Assembly: GCA_013397695.1 (NCBI GenBank)
Contig: VYZI01000100.1
Location: 2,495,565-2,559,564 of the forward strand
Direction: 5' to 3'
Origin: Centropus unirufus
Taxonomy: Eukaryota; Chordata; Aves; Cuculiformes; Centropidae
DNA: 64,000 nucleotides
In this document: one piece after another, positions 13,601 to 26,450 of the stretch
How positions within the stretch are numbered: position 1 is the stretch's first letter
How the letters are laid out: every line of letters begins with the position of its first letter
The notes under the pieces: generated by a model
The model's input: the letters and a program-made list of their open reading frames with translations, nothing else
Databases searched by the model: none
Told to the model about the DNA's origin: nothing
Translations under genes and position numbers: made by a program

Positions 13601-16310
13601 TCTCTCAGTCCCTGGGGTCACAGCTAGAGCACAACAGGGATGTGGGGCTCTGCTCTCAGTGTGGTTCTATGTTTGCTCCTTGCATTGGTGCTGTTTACAT
13701 CCCTGTGGGCCAACTGACCAGGCAGAAACTACTTTTTGTGGCTCTCATTAGCCACACTAGCTACTGTTTTTTAACATGCCACATCTGTTAAGGACATTGA
13801 AACTAGGAGAGAGGGACAGGAGATTGTTTGCTTGATATTAGCATAGTTCAGGATGTTAGGATTTTGCGAGGAAAATCTTTCCCTTTTGGCACATTTGCTA
13901 CACAGGACAAGTCATTTTGCTTACTCCTGAAATGCAGCCTTCTTAGGGGAAATATGCAGATTCTGTTTCATAGCACAAAGTAGCATTACATGACTTTTCT
14001 GAACGGAAAATGAAGGACCTTTATAGCCATCCCAGCTTCCAGAGTGGAGGCTGGCAGAATGGAGATGCCGGAGTCTGCCAGAAATAACATGACTGCAAGG
14101 GTGGCCATCTGTCCTGTTCTCCCCATGCTGCCTTGGAACTACACTGTAATCTTTGGCAACCTCATATTTTCAGTCTTCTCATTTGCAGTGTAGGGGCTTG
14201 TAATGTTTCCTCCACCTTCATGGCCTGTCATGAAGCTCTAGGATGGAAGATGCTAGAGAAGTCTAAAAATACCATGGCTATTAAAACTCAAAGGGTATTT
14301 GGATCATAAAAGCCATTGAGAAGCATCTGGAATATATCCAAGATCTAACAAGGCATATTCATTTCTGGTTAGGGTTTGTCATCTGGGTGGCAATGAGTTA
14401 GTGAGAGAAGACTTTCTATTTCACATATGCTTTAGAAAGAGACTGGATAACCATTTGTAACACAAGTAAGTGTTGGATAATAGTCCAAATAAGACTTCTT
14501 TGTATTTTCATGTCTCTGGGAATGGTGTAAAGCCTATAAATATTGTAGTTCTGCATTGAAAGGTAATTCTGGTTAAGAGAGAAGTTAGATGGTTCATAAC
14601 TTGGTATCACTTGGACAAGAGATATATTTTGAAAATTCCCTATAAAAATAAAAAGGCATGGGACTAGGACTCTGGAGCAGACGTGTTGGCTCACTTCCCT
14701 ACAGGCAGTGCAATGCCAAGAGCCCTAAGAAACCCAACCTTTTTGCTGACTGATCCCAAAGCTTCCTGGGTTGTGAAGGAAAACTGTCAAAAGCAAACCA
14801 TCTCTTCAGAATGTTTACATTTTGCAAATAAGCAAATGCTAGTGGAAAAAAAAGTGAAAAAACCTCCAACCCTGCTGGAATTTTTCTCAACAGTGCTAGT
14901 AAACATTAAAATGCAATGGCTCCAGCTAAGCAAACAGGAAAGCATACCCAACTGTCTAACTGTGTGATCTAGTAGTGGCAAAATAAAGACTAGGTTAAAT
15001 GTATGTTGGACCACAGCAACCAAGAGATTTCTGGATGTCTAAACAACATCATGTAATGAAACACAGAAAGATAGTGGTTTTTTATGAGCTTAACCCTGTT
15101 CTGCCATGCAGGTAAGGCTGATTTTGTGATGAAGCCATGAAAAAGAGCATACTGGAACCTGTGTTTGGCCAAAATCAATAAATAATGGCTTCAGGAAAAA
15201 TACACATCTGTTCCCTCTGTTTGACTGGCAAAAACATCACTGGTATTCCAGTGCCTCCATAATTTACAAAATTAGCCCTTAGGATAATTACAGCTCTCGT
15301 CCTTATAAAGGGCTTTGAGTTTTGCGCAGGTACTGCTCTATACATGAAGTACAAAATAGTATTATTTCAGCATGGTTGCTGGGATACCAATGTATTGCGC
15401 ATTATGGGAGTACTCATACTAGTGATATTGCTAAGAGGAGGTGTAAGGGAAACCAGAAATATCTTCCCCACCCACCCTTCTTATTCAGTGTGATGGTAAT
15501 TACTGTTCCTGCTTTCTAAACTTTGTAAACATCCCAGCTGGCTGTGAAGAGGGCAGCTCTCCTGTGACAGCTGCATACCCACCCTCCTTACAGGACCATG
15601 AGCACGAACCATAGTCCCTTGCCCATTGTGGACCCCAACAGTACATTTCCTTACACTCTCATTATTCAGAACATCCCAAGTCACTTGCTGAATTAGGTCC
15701 CATTAATAAAGTTAAGCTGTGATTCCCCTCTCACTGTGGCTAAAACTCCTGTGCATGGCATCCCATCCTATTACCTGGAATTTTGCAAATAAATCACCAT
15801 GTGGGTCCACAGTGATTAAAAGCCTTAAATTTGCTCTAGTCCCCTAATCTATATTTCTTGCTTTCCATTTTGTTCTTTGCTTTGGGATTCATCTTCAAAG
15901 AGCTATGACTCACTCTATTCAGGCTCTTGTTGCTTGAAATCATAAGCTCCTCCCTTTGCCCTCCCCATCCCCCCATTTCCTCATATTTTGCTTTCTGAAG
16001 CCATACAACACCATATAAATGTTGCACCAGAAGGGATCTGCCAGAGCATTCCCATCTGTTACATTAACACAGCCAGATTGGAATTATTTTTTAAAATTTA
16101 AGATATCATATGAAGGGAGGGAATGAATAAGGAACTGCACATGTGACTGGGAGAAACAGAGTTAATGGGAGACTGCGGACGACCATCACTTTGGGCTTCC
16201 TAATTGGACCCACCTTGAATCATCCTTTAACATGTTAAAATTAACACTAAGTATTGTCTTCTATGTTTTACTGAGTATCCATAACACTTAATCAGTTATA
16301 CATTCTTTCA
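10640..16310. other. Intron stretch without recognised gene
   Basis: Unique sequence with no interspersed repeat that I recognise. The part at about 13,085-13,290 has a mixed composition with TAATTATTCAT and CAGATG motifs and might be a conserved non-coding element, which sequence alone cannot show. Confidence 0.55.
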
Positions 16311-16312
16311 TT

Positions 16313-16384
16313 TGAGCCAAAGTCCTGCCCCTTCAAAATCATTGAGTTTTGCTATTGGATTGAACATGGTTGTGCTGGGCCTTG
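16313..16384. mobile_element. Ancient palindromic repeat fragment
   Basis: The string GAGCCAAAGTCCTGCC, followed by TTGAGTTTTGCTATTGGATT and ending GCTGGGCCT, follows the layout of old amniote palindromic repeats with 'ccaaagt … gaagtcaatgggagttttgccattgacttcaatgg … gggcc'. Divergence is high and only the order of motifs supports it. Confidence 0.4.
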
Positions 16385-17294
16385 GGCATGGCAACTCCAT
16401 GTGAAGTATTAAGTTCAGATCTCATCAAGTGAGAATTGAATGGGATCACTCAGCGAGGAAAAGTGAAACTGCCAGCTGGGATGTACGCCTGCTCAGTGTA
16501 ATTAACCTTGCCTATTAGCAAAGCTAGTTGTTTTGGTCTTCACAGCTATGCCCATACTGCTACACAAAATAGACATCAAGATGAGTTCTTAGCTCTGAGA
16601 CCTGATGACACCAAAAAGCTCAGGGCTAACTCCTTTTGAAGCAGATTTTTATTTGAGGGAGCTAGTTAGCACAGTCTAAAAGCCAGGGCAACCTAATGAG
16701 TGAACAATGAGAATAACCAAGAGCTATTGACTAGTCTTGCTTTCTGCCTCTGGGTCATTTAGCTTTGTATACTTGTGTCATGTAGACCTAGCCATTCACT
16801 CAGTCCTGTGGGCTTCTTTCACTCTGGAGTTGTCCTGAGCAGGAGCACTTGATGGCTGGCACGCACCTTACTGGCTCATGAAGTTGCACTGGATGAATCT
16901 ACATCACAGTGCATGATATTCGAGCTGTAAACCAGAGTCAATAAAAGGTTGTAATTATGGAAGGATTTTTTTTCCCTTAGGATTACTTGGATCTAAGGTA
17001 CAAGCACAGGTAGGCAGTGCGTCTTTCTTTTTCTCAGCTCCCTTGAGTAGGAGGAGGCCAGAAAAAGGGTTATATTGAATCTTTCCAGGAACTTGCTTAA
17101 TTCTGTCTCATTCCCTATGTCGCATACAGAAGCTCTGTCATCATTCAGGATGCTTTCCAGTCTGTGTTTTAGCCAGTGCCCACCTCACGTATCATTGACA
17201 CAGCTCTCAGTGGAGCTGAACGCATAAGCTGTTATGAGCCAGCCATACTGCAGGCCAATTTGTGAGAACACACATGGACAGAAATGGATGGCTT

Positions 17295-17400
17295 GAAAGC
17301 TTGAATCCTGATTTGGGTTCTACCTGTTATGCAAATATTTTGTTACACTGGGGTCTTATCTATCTGTCAGTTTTTTTCCTGCAAAGTAATGATAACTTTA
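17295..17400 (+). mobile_element. Possible degenerate MIR-like SINE
   Basis: The order of motifs GAATCCTGATTTGGGTTCTA, then GGGGTCTTATC, then CTGTCAGTTTTTTTCCTG and AGTAATGATAAC follows the MIR layout: tRNA-related box, core, 'cagtttcc' segment and 'ataatgataa' tail. Each block is diverged. It lies directly upstream of the MITE-like inverted repeat at 17,411. Confidence 0.4.
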
Positions 17401-17410
17401 CAACAACAAT

Positions 17411-17708
17411 CCAGATTTTCAAAAGAGCTTAGCCTCCCTCTCTGACAGCCAGACTTTACAAGGAAATCATCTCCCATTTAGGCACCAAAATGTAATATTC
17501 CTATGTAGAGAAGAAGTTTAGCACGCTGAATCTGCAGCTTCTTACACAAACCGGGCAGCAAGGACTGTTGTGAGAGCTGTTGGAAACTTTGGAAAACTTG
17601 TTCCTTGTATAAAAACCTAAATGAGAGCCCAGCTTTTCTGAAAATCTGGCTCCAGTTTAGGTGTTGAGTACTCAAAAATTTGAGTCTGAGCTCTCTGGAA
17701 AATCTGGC
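17411..17708. mobile_element. Ancient MITE-like inverted-repeat element
   Basis: CCAGATTTTC at 17,411-17,420 is matched by its reverse complement GAAAATCTGG at 17,640-17,649 and again at 17,698-17,707. The interior contains CCCATTTAGGCACC near 17,472, like interspersed palindromic repeats common in turtle and crocodilian genomes whose ends read 'agattttcaaag … aaatctggc'. It is probably a decayed non-autonomous DNA transposon. The doubled right end may reflect a nested or duplicated copy. The family name is not known to me with certainty. Confidence 0.45.
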
Positions 17709-19410
17709 ATCTAACGAAGGAGTGCTGTGAGGCTAAATTAATTACTGTGAGGTCCTGGGGTAACGGTGATGACAATACCAGTAAACTTTGTAAAGAAGTG
17801 ACGATTCATTTCATGTGGTGAAATTTCAGGGAAAACACCTAGTAGACAAGAAATTACAGCTTACTGTGGGTCTGTCACAAGACAGAGAGAGCCACAGTAC
17901 TGCCACTGATAGAAGGGGTACAGTTGCCAGCGACAAATGTGTTGCTACTGGCACACAACTTTAGAAGTTGGAAAATATTAAAGTATAGGATTTAATCTAG
18001 TGGAGATACACGTAGTAAATCTTTAACACTGACCACTTAACCAAGAAGCACAAAGAGCATTTGAAAGCTGTGGCTCCATTGCTTTAGTTTCATCAGAATG
18101 TTTGTCATCAGGTGAACTTAGATTTTCCAGATGAACTAGTATCCCTGCAGGAAATAAGAGGGAGATGAAACAATGCCTTTGAAAAGCTGAGAGACTAGTT
18201 TCTGGAAAGATTTATATAAATATGACAATTGTGTGTTTTTCTTCTGAACAGTTACTCTATATAAAAGGAAGAGAAGTGCACTGGGACATGCCTCTTGCTT
18301 GTTCTGCATGTTCACTGTAATTCCCGCTTATTGAATAATACCTGTGACTGTCAGGGGTCTTCACACATCCTCTCAGAGGCAACCTTATAGCCCTGTTTTG
18401 GGAGAGATTTTTCTAATTAGAAATAAAAAGAGGTCTACTTCTGATACAGTTCTTTCATTTCCTGATAATTTCTTAAACACAGCTGAAGAACAAATCTATA
18501 TCTGGCACACCCTCACTGCGTGGGGTAGTCACGTCTCCAGCAGCGGCTGGGAGTGCTGTATCTCAGGGCTAGAGTTATTTATCTCACAGCTTCATGTTTC
18601 AAGGACCATCTATCTCTTTGTTTTGTAGTGAGCTAAGCAGCAATGACCTAACAAATATGCAATTTGAATGATTTCAGCAGTTACTCTATTTCATATCAGC
18701 ATAGGGACTGGTCAATTAAATAATATTTTTGCAGATTGTGCGTGCACACATAGATACATCCATATACAGCATAACACTTCAAGGGTGGTGGAAACCAGTA
18801 GGTTGGCATTTTCTTCTTAACTATCTTGCCTCTTTTCTCCATATTTCTTTTCTAAGCTAAAGCTGTGTTTTTTTTGTTTTTGCCCTTGAGATACTTAACT
18901 CTGGTGCCTACTTCTGCTGATTTAGAAAAGAAGTACTTTAATTTAGAAAATTAAATTATTTCTGGAATGTGTCAGCAACAAGGATAGTCTCTTGGGATTA
19001 CCTTTGACATACAGAAACAATAAGTTTGAGAGCAGAAATTGGTTTCCCCATGGCCGATGGTTTTCCTGGATTGGCTTACCCTACTCCCCTAATACTGAAG
19101 CTATTGAACGCTCAATTAGTATTCCCCAAAGTGTCAAAATGACTTGAAGCAAGTCCAGAAATTTGTCACTGCATTTCATGTATCATTTCTTAGGCTTTGA
19201 GAAAAGGACCCACTGTTTGACTGTGTGCAGCAAACAAATTTTCCCTTTTTCAACCCTGTGCCACTTTGCTTTTTTTACTTGGTTCAAGGACACCTGCAAA
19301 AATAAACAAGAATGGCAAGCTATTGCCTCCAGAATGTGTGGAGCACCTCAGCTAACTAGTGTATAAATAGCTAGACAGATGGACATAATGACTATAGTAT
19401 CTTGAAGTAC

Positions 19411-19439
19411 TTTTGGGTTGGTTTTGTTTTGCTTTGGGC
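19411..19439. repeat. G/T-only low-complexity tract
   Basis: TTTTGGGTTGGTTTTGTTTT followed by GCTTTGGG; the complement-strand version of the A/C tracts. Confidence 0.7.
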
Positions 19440-19625
19440 AGTTGCTATATTACACTGTGTGATTCTGACAACAGTGATGAATTCCCAAAGTGCAGATGGC
19501 AGGCTGCATTTTGAGCTACAAGCCAAAATCATACTGCCAAGCCCAAGGTCTCAAAAATCATGACTTACATTTCACCCCAAATAATGGGATTTCTTCAGAA
19601 GCCAGTGGGACTGGGTCTGTAATTA

Positions 19626-19646
19626 TTTTTTTTTTAAAAAAAAAAA
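19626..19646. repeat. T10A11 homopolymer palindrome
   Basis: Ten T bases directly followed by eleven A bases, a perfect self-complementary block prone to slippage. Confidence 0.85.
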
Positions 19647-20553
19647 GGTCACTTGAGTTTCATATTTTTATTTTTAAATCTTTGTAATGTGTTTGGCTAC
19701 ATTTTTATCTCATCTCTATAACTGAGAATTTTTTCTTGCTTAGTAATAAAAAAGGAGACCATAGTGAAACTGCTGAAGCCAAAGTTCCAAGGAAAATGCT
19801 AATTTTCACTAGAAATTGCAAAATGACAGATGTTAGAACTTAACTTTTCAAGCACAAGGAGTTGCTAAGGACAACCCATTCTGATTTATCCCAGTGCAAA
19901 TTCAAGAAAGCTGTACCTCAGCTTGAATCACTCACTGAGGTACTCGGGTGTAATAGTCTCACTAAGTCTTGTTTGCATTAACTTAATTCGATTTGCTAAC
20001 TAGAATCATTCTTGATGCAGTCTTTGCTAGTGATGATGGCTTCTTTTGTGTTATCCAGGCACACAGAAACCAAAACAAGACATAGCTGAGTGCTAGGCAA
20101 GACTCAGTACATCACTCACCAGGGGGCTCAGAAAAATGAAAAAGCAGTGGTTATTTGAACTTTAAACCTCAAATCACATTTGGATTTTAATTTGAAGTAG
20201 CAAAATATTTCTAACAACTTGATCTTTTGTTCTGAAACAAGTGAGCTTTAGTACTTTGGTGCTTTGCAGTGAGATCAAGGACAGTTTTTCAATAAATGAG
20301 ACAGCCTTGGGTAAGTCATGAAGAGCAGTTCTTCCAAGTTCAGTCAGTAACTAGTTATAAGACAACTGCATGCACAGGGAAACCTTAAAGAGGACCTCGC
20401 TGGAAAATGATTCAGGAATAAAACTGAACAGAGAAGGCAGATGGAGAGACAATGACTTAATTTGCAAATATACTTTCTTAGTCCCTGACCTCTGAAAGGC
20501 ACACTGCAGTTTATTAATTGATAATTGTGATAATGGGATGGTGAACAATTATG

Positions 20554-20594
20554 GTACTTAGTGCTAAGTACCTCAGTACTGTGGTACTAAGCTG
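20554..20594. repeat. GTAC-rich palindrome cluster
   Basis: GTACTTAG-TG-CTAAGTAC forms an 8-bp hairpin stem with a 2-base loop at 20,554-20,571. It is followed by CAGTACTG and GGTACTAAGC, so GTAC occurs four times within about 40 bases. No known element is recognised. Confidence 0.65.
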
Positions 20595-20965
20595 GGACAA
20601 ACAAGAAGAGTGTCAGAGAACCAAATAAAAATTCAAAATTATCCTGGTGAGTTGGAGAAGGGGTGTAAGTTGACCATTCTTTTAAGAAAAAGCCTCCTGT
20701 TGTGGTGCAACATAGAGAAGTTGAAAGTGTGGCACAGAGGCTGAAGAAATTAATTGACATAAGCACAGCCTGTGGCATGTCTGGCTGGGTATCGCTTTAT
20801 CCAGCAAGGAGTTGTGGGTTATATTGAATCAGCAGCTATGACCATGAAGCAATCAGCCTTACCCAAATAGGGAAAATATGATATCAGTATGTTTAAACCA
20901 GAGTATCATTTGTAAGAAGGTTGAAATTATCACTCCACTCTACTTGGAGTTGCTTAAGACTAAGT

Positions 20966-21135
20966 GAGCAATGAGTAGCATTCTCCAGTACTTAAAGTGT
21001 AGTTATGGATACAGCAAAAGCGATGGCCTTAAATTTGTGCTAAGGAGGGTTCGGTTAGACTTCAAGGACAAGCATCTTAACAGCAAGGTTGATGGACCCT
21101 TGGAAAAGATTGCTGTGGGAAGGCTGAAGAATCAC
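20966..21135 (+). mobile_element. Old CR1 LINE fragment (3' ORF2 region)
   Basis: CTCCAGTACTTAAAG, then AAAAGCGATGGCCTTAAATT, then GCTAAGGAGGGTTCGGTTAG follow CR1 3' sequence ('gataggacgagaggaaatggcctcaaattgtgccaggggaggttcaggttgg') with a deletion after 'gcgat'. AGATTGCTGTGGGA at 21,108 aligns with the 'caggctgcccaggga' part. The copy is well diverged, older than the one at 60 kb. Confidence 0.6.
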
Positions 21136-21139
21136 AGAA

Positions 21140-24100
21140 GGCTTTTACTGGCAAGATAAACATCCGTCAAGAATAGAATGAGTTTAACTTTCACAGGGCA
21201 GATTCAGTGACCTCAGGGTCCTTATTTTCAATGATTTGTTAATAAAGCCTTTAAGAAAGAGGAAGAGCTCAATACAATACTTACCCCATTTCTTTGCCTG
21301 TTTTGGGCAAAAATGAGCAACCAGTGACAGTGCCTCCCTTTTGGTACTTACTGATTCTGACACTAGCAGCCATGCAGTGGATAAGGCGGTTAGCAGAAGC
21401 AGTACAAAGGTGACTGGAGAAGCAGGACGAGACTGTTGACCCAGGCTGTATAGTTCATTCCAGCTTCTCAGCCACTTGTCATCACAGGTTGTTTGGTAAG
21501 GAGGTAATGGTACCGTCACTGCCCAGCACTCACTTGCTTCCACCATGGATGACAGGGCAACTTGGGCCATATAAACCACATAAAGAAAAACACTCAGAGC
21601 TCAGATCCTTTAGGCTTCATGGCACACATGAAGATGCATCTGTGTGGCCTGGAGAATTTATGAAAGCTCGTTCATGCTTCACCTTCTCTTTATTTATCCT
21701 TGAATAGCATAAAGGGCTGCTACAGTAAAATATCTTGTCCGTGTTTGGGCTTCTAACAGGATTTTCATTTTTCAACTGTGAGAGGAATCTAATATCCTAC
21801 CTGCCTCACTTCCTCCCGGATCCTGTAGTATAAGTTAAAAGGGCTACCTAGAGCTATAGTCCTTACAGACTGAAGACCTTATTCTAACTTGACTTCTTAT
21901 AAAATGTTATGCATGGAAGAAAATACTTTAAAAATACACTTGAGCAAGCCAAGAGAAAGAGATAATGAGAGTCAAAAATAGATCTCTCTCAAGCACGGAG
22001 GACGTACAACCCCTGAAACTTTGTTTTCATTTTAGCTTTCAGCTTTCAGTCTAAGAGTGCAAGAAAGTTCTGGGAGAGTGGGAGAGTGAGTGCTTTGACA
22101 CACACACAAAGGCTTGCCTGTTGGCAGAAAAACTATTACTGGGTTTGCTACTGTATCAACAGCTTTACTAAATTGACTCGAGCATATACACTGTTTCCCA
22201 AAGTCATGTCTTTCTTCTGAAATGTCCCCATCTCATATTTCCAAATTGAAACTATTCAGTCAATAAATAAAACATTAGGTAGGCTGCTAAACAGAAACAG
22301 GCATCAAGTCAAAGAAGATGAATGGGTGAAGAAAGTGGTGGCAAATAGGTGAAGGTTGGGATTAACAGCACATAGGAGCTTCTATTGGAAATAATGTTCA
22401 TAGCATTTTCTCAGCATCAAGCTTAGAAACCAGGGCAGACAGATTGGCTGGTCGTCTGTACTGCTTCTTGTGGTTTTATTACGTTCCTATGGATTTATTT
22501 TCCTGGGATAAAATCTGTTATTCAGCTAGCACAGGTCTAGCAAGCAGAAGACAAAAGAAGCACAAAGCATTTGCACAAGGTATGGAAGGAGAGAGTGTCT
22601 CTATATGCTTGTACTTAGGATGCTATTTAGAAGGATCCCACCAGAGAGCTGTGCCACAGAGAATGGTTGCTTATTGCTGGCATTGCAAACTCAGTCCAGT
22701 TATGGAATTTGCTAGTCCAGGCCATGGTCATATGCCCAAACTGAACATACGTTAACAGTGTCTCTGAAGTCACTTTAATGTAAGCAATAAGGCTGCTTTC
22801 TGGAGAGCCAAGTGTCAACTCTGGGAACAGATGCTTAGTGAAGGGTTGCTTTGTTGGATGGTGAGGTGAAACTCGCTCATGAAGACAAGGCAGAGACAGC
22901 TTTCAATCTCTTGATACCACAAGCTAGACTGTGTGCACTCAAGTTTGTCACCACGTAGAGTAATCACATTTCCAATGCATATCCCCTCCATCACAGCTCC
23001 TCACAGGTAGCCTCAATCCAGTTTAACTGAGCAACTACTCTAGGAAAAAAAAAGGTCATGGAAACCAGAGCACCTGAAATAAGAGATTATGCAACAGATT
23101 ATTTGTAATCTCACAGCAATAAAATTAGATTTCCATAAATAAATCCCCAACGAGCTTGTATTGTTTCAATATGGCATGACAATAACGTAACTAAATATAG
23201 CTTAAGTGCAAATTTGGGGACTTTAATTGAAGGGATTACACAAAATGTTTAGCTGCATCATCATTAATTACCGTCTCTATTTTCTCCTGACAGTTGCACT
23301 ATCCTCTGTGCTGAGTTTAAACTATGAAGGGTTCTAAAACACGTGCTTTCTTTCAGACCAGGCAGCAGATCCACTACTTCGAACTCTGTTGTATATATGC
23401 TCAAAAATGTTGCTGACCCTCAGCCACAATCCTAAGCAGACATCCAAGACATTCAGTTGCCATCAACAGTATGAACTTTCATGTGTGCATCAGAAACAGC
23501 TCTAGATTTTTCTCTGCAAGCTGCATTTAGCCCCAGGGAGGCTGTGGTGCCACTCAGAGCATACATCCAGTGCGAGAGATCCTGCAGCCAGCTGCCATGT
23601 GCAGCCACATCTAACATATCAATGATGGGAGTTGCCTCTTCAAGGCTTATTCCCTGCTCTGGGAACCCTGGTCTGCCTCCCATGCCTGGTGTTTTATCCA
23701 CACCACATGGGGGTTCATCACTGGCTTGGGTAAAAGAAGTGTGCTAGAGAGGCAGCAAGGATGGCAGGACAAGTCAGAGCTCAGGGCTGCAAGAGATTGC
23801 TACAGAGGGCAGTGGCTAAACTCCTCTCAAGGGGAACGGTTGGAATGGGATTTCAGTTTATACCTTGATTGCTTTTGACTTTGTGGCCAGCTCACGCTGG
23901 CAAAGTGAGAAATTTGCCAGGGGTTCCTGTGGTCTGTTTTGGCAGCTGCAAAGCCACAGTGCACAGAGGTGTGTTGTCTGTGCCCTTTTCCGTCTAAATC
24001 ATAGACCATTTGCTGGGGAACTTTCTTGAGCTGTTTAGGTTGAGCTCAGGCCTGAGCAGCCTAGACTATAGCTAGCCTAAAAGAGGGAAAAAGTTGTTTT

Positions 24101-25970
24101 ATAGATACAAGGAGTTTCCAGCCTATTTCTAATGTCTCCCTGGAAATGCTTTGCATAAGCAACCAAGAAGTAGCCAGACAGTAGAAACTCATGTTTTACA
24201 TACATTGTGGAGCTACAGGGATTTAACCTTCTGGTGAAAAGTTTTGTGTCTCATTTCCAGTGCCTCAGCTTTTGAATGCTGATGACAGAGGGACTACCTG
24301 GTGTTGAAGAATTTCATTCCCACACAAAATCTTAAACCTGAAATCTTAATTTAATTTTATTTTTCCTTTAGGAGTTCTTTATTGTTTCAGGACTTTGGGG
24401 GTAATTTATGCCCTGTTATTTGACTTTATTACTCAAGATGCCAAGATTTATGTTAATAGAGGAAAATGCATTTAAAATGTCTCCTAATATATTTCCCTTG
24501 AAATACATGCAGATTATAGCTGCTGCAATAAACTCATAATCTCTGAATGCTAGAATGGAAATGTTTGACATTAACAGGCTGCTTTTGGAAATGAAATATC
24601 TGTAGTGAGGGCATGGAGAACTTACAACTGACATCTAATTGTAACTCCATTTGAACTTTGCATGCTATGTGAGACTGGAGTTGGGGGAGGAGAATGTTAA
24701 CTTTTTACACATACCTTAACACTTCTTGATATCAACCACAAGCAGAGGCAGCGGAGTTCTGCAGGAGAGACTGCTCCCTCGGCAGTGTGGAGCTGCGACA
24801 AACCAAGGAGCATGTGAAATCTTGGGAGAAAGTCTGATCCCTCCTATTTTCTAGTTTCAACAATTTCCATGGAAATTGAATGCTAGGGAATGCATGCAGA
24901 GATGTATATCAACTGGAGCACAAACTTTAAATATCTGAAATGGTGTGGAATAGCTTTGGGTATTGTTGGTTTGAGTTAGCACTGAGTTCCCAATGTGCTC
25001 AGATTAAATATGTAGCTGGGAGACCTTGAAAGGGAACTTTAATCCTGCAGCCTTTCCTGCATATAAATTCATTACTTTCAGAGCATGGAGGCAGGCTCTA
25101 CATGTTATCTGGCCTCTGACCAGTTTCCCTACTCTGCCACAGCAGTTTTGTGCTACTATGATTTTACTAGTTTATCTTACTGTAAATCTGAAGTAGTGGA
25201 GTAGAGATTAGGTCTGGGTTTAGAAAAACTGGATGTTTGAAAATAGAGTATTACAGTAGGGCTGTAGTTTATACTTCTGTTAGCAAGCCTTAGTACTTAA
25301 ACAAGATGAAGACCATTTTTGTGCACATTAAACTCCCACTGAATTGTTCCGACATTAACAGAGTGGTGACTAATTGCTGAAAATAAAATATGACAGCCTG
25401 TTCTGAATTCCTGTTTCTAAGAATCTAGATTCTTTTGATATACATAGAATTATTTAAATATTCCTTTGAAAAAATGAACATAGGAGTGTGGATTTAAGCA
25501 TTGCATAGACCTTAGACCTCCACTTTTGCATTAGGGAAACCTTGTTATAAGTCGTTCATATGCTTTTGTTTCCATTTTTTCTATACTTTTTTTGTTTCCA
25601 TTCTAGGCATTAATTGCGCAATGTCTAGTAGGCATAGATGTTTCCTTTGCCTTGTCCTAGACTACCCCATCAGAAGGAAGTCAAGCTCAAATTGGTTCTA
25701 CAACTACACAGAGAACAATTATTTAGTTAAAGGATCACACACAAATACAGTGCTGCCTGTGTCATCAGTAACAAAAAAACCCAAGAAAACCAACCCCAAA
25801 CCTATTCTGCTTTAATAAGATCAGTAGTTTGCTACTTTTTATAAAGTAGTTAAACTTATGAATGCATTCCATCCCTGCTATGCAGATATCAAAATTGACA
25901 TAAGCCATTGACCAGCCCAGTTAAAATAAAGTCATACATTTCATCACCTTTTCACTTTTCCATTCAGAGT
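21140..25970. other. Intron stretch without recognised gene
   Basis: Unique sequence. A 131-codon open frame on the - strand (21,184-21,579) is among the longest of the window but matches no family I know. A small GGGAGAGTG duplication lies near 22,072. Confidence 0.55.
25771..25802. repeat. A/C-only low-complexity tract
   Basis: ACAAAAAAACCCAAGAAAAC continuing CAACCCCAAACC; nearly pure A and C. Confidence 0.75.
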
Positions 25971-25980
25971 CGTGACAATA

Positions 25981-26000
25981 GGCCAAATTCTGTTTAGGGC
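25981..26000. mobile_element. Possible end of an ancient repeat
   Basis: GGCCAAATTCTG matches the characteristic terminus of the ancient palindromic repeat also suspected at 35,737 and 57,463. Nothing clear follows it, so this is a weak call. Confidence 0.22.
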
Positions 26001-26407
26001 AAGGTCAAAGTAATTTCAAAGAAATCGGTAGGATTCATCTGCAGTTATCTATGTAACTGAAAGCAGAATTTGATTCAATAAGTGTTAAGTGAGCACTCTT
26101 AAAATAAGAAGTAGCAGATTCAAGGCACATTTATGATTAGTTCAAATTAGATTTTACCTCTTGAAGTATTCCAGATCAATGAAAAAACAGGCATGGAAAG
26201 GAGTTGTTCAGTCAGTGAGGAATACAGTATGTCTTCGGTTTATATTGTTTTCTTTTGTACATCAGGAAGAAAGTTTTAAGTTTTTAATGCAGACTCCTTT
26301 TTCTGATTGCTTGGGGAATTTTGGGCACTCTATTCTTGAAAACTAGAATTATTGTTTCTATTAAATCTCCCTTTCTAGTCATTACACACTATTACCATTA
26401 TTTTGTT

Positions 26408-26450
26408 TATGTTATAGAACACTCTATTTATGTTATGTTATAGAAGACTC
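26408..26450. repeat. 26-bp spaced direct repeat
   Basis: TATGTTATAGAACACTC at 26,408 recurs as TATGTTATAGAAGACTC at 26,434, one mismatch. It is a simple local duplication. Confidence 0.65.

Noticed and set aside
17690..17712. GGAAAATCTGG as a possible P-loop (GKS) exon end for RERG
   Set aside because: Upstream codons do not encode VKLAIFGRAGV and no GT donor follows at the right phase; better explained as a MITE end.
20311..20326. CCTTGGGTAAGTCA as another MIR core
   Set aside because: The match stops after this word and the flanks do not follow the element.
21184..21579. 131-codon open frame on the - strand
   Set aside because: No domain or family resemblance, no splice context, and a length expected by chance in 64 kb read in six frames.
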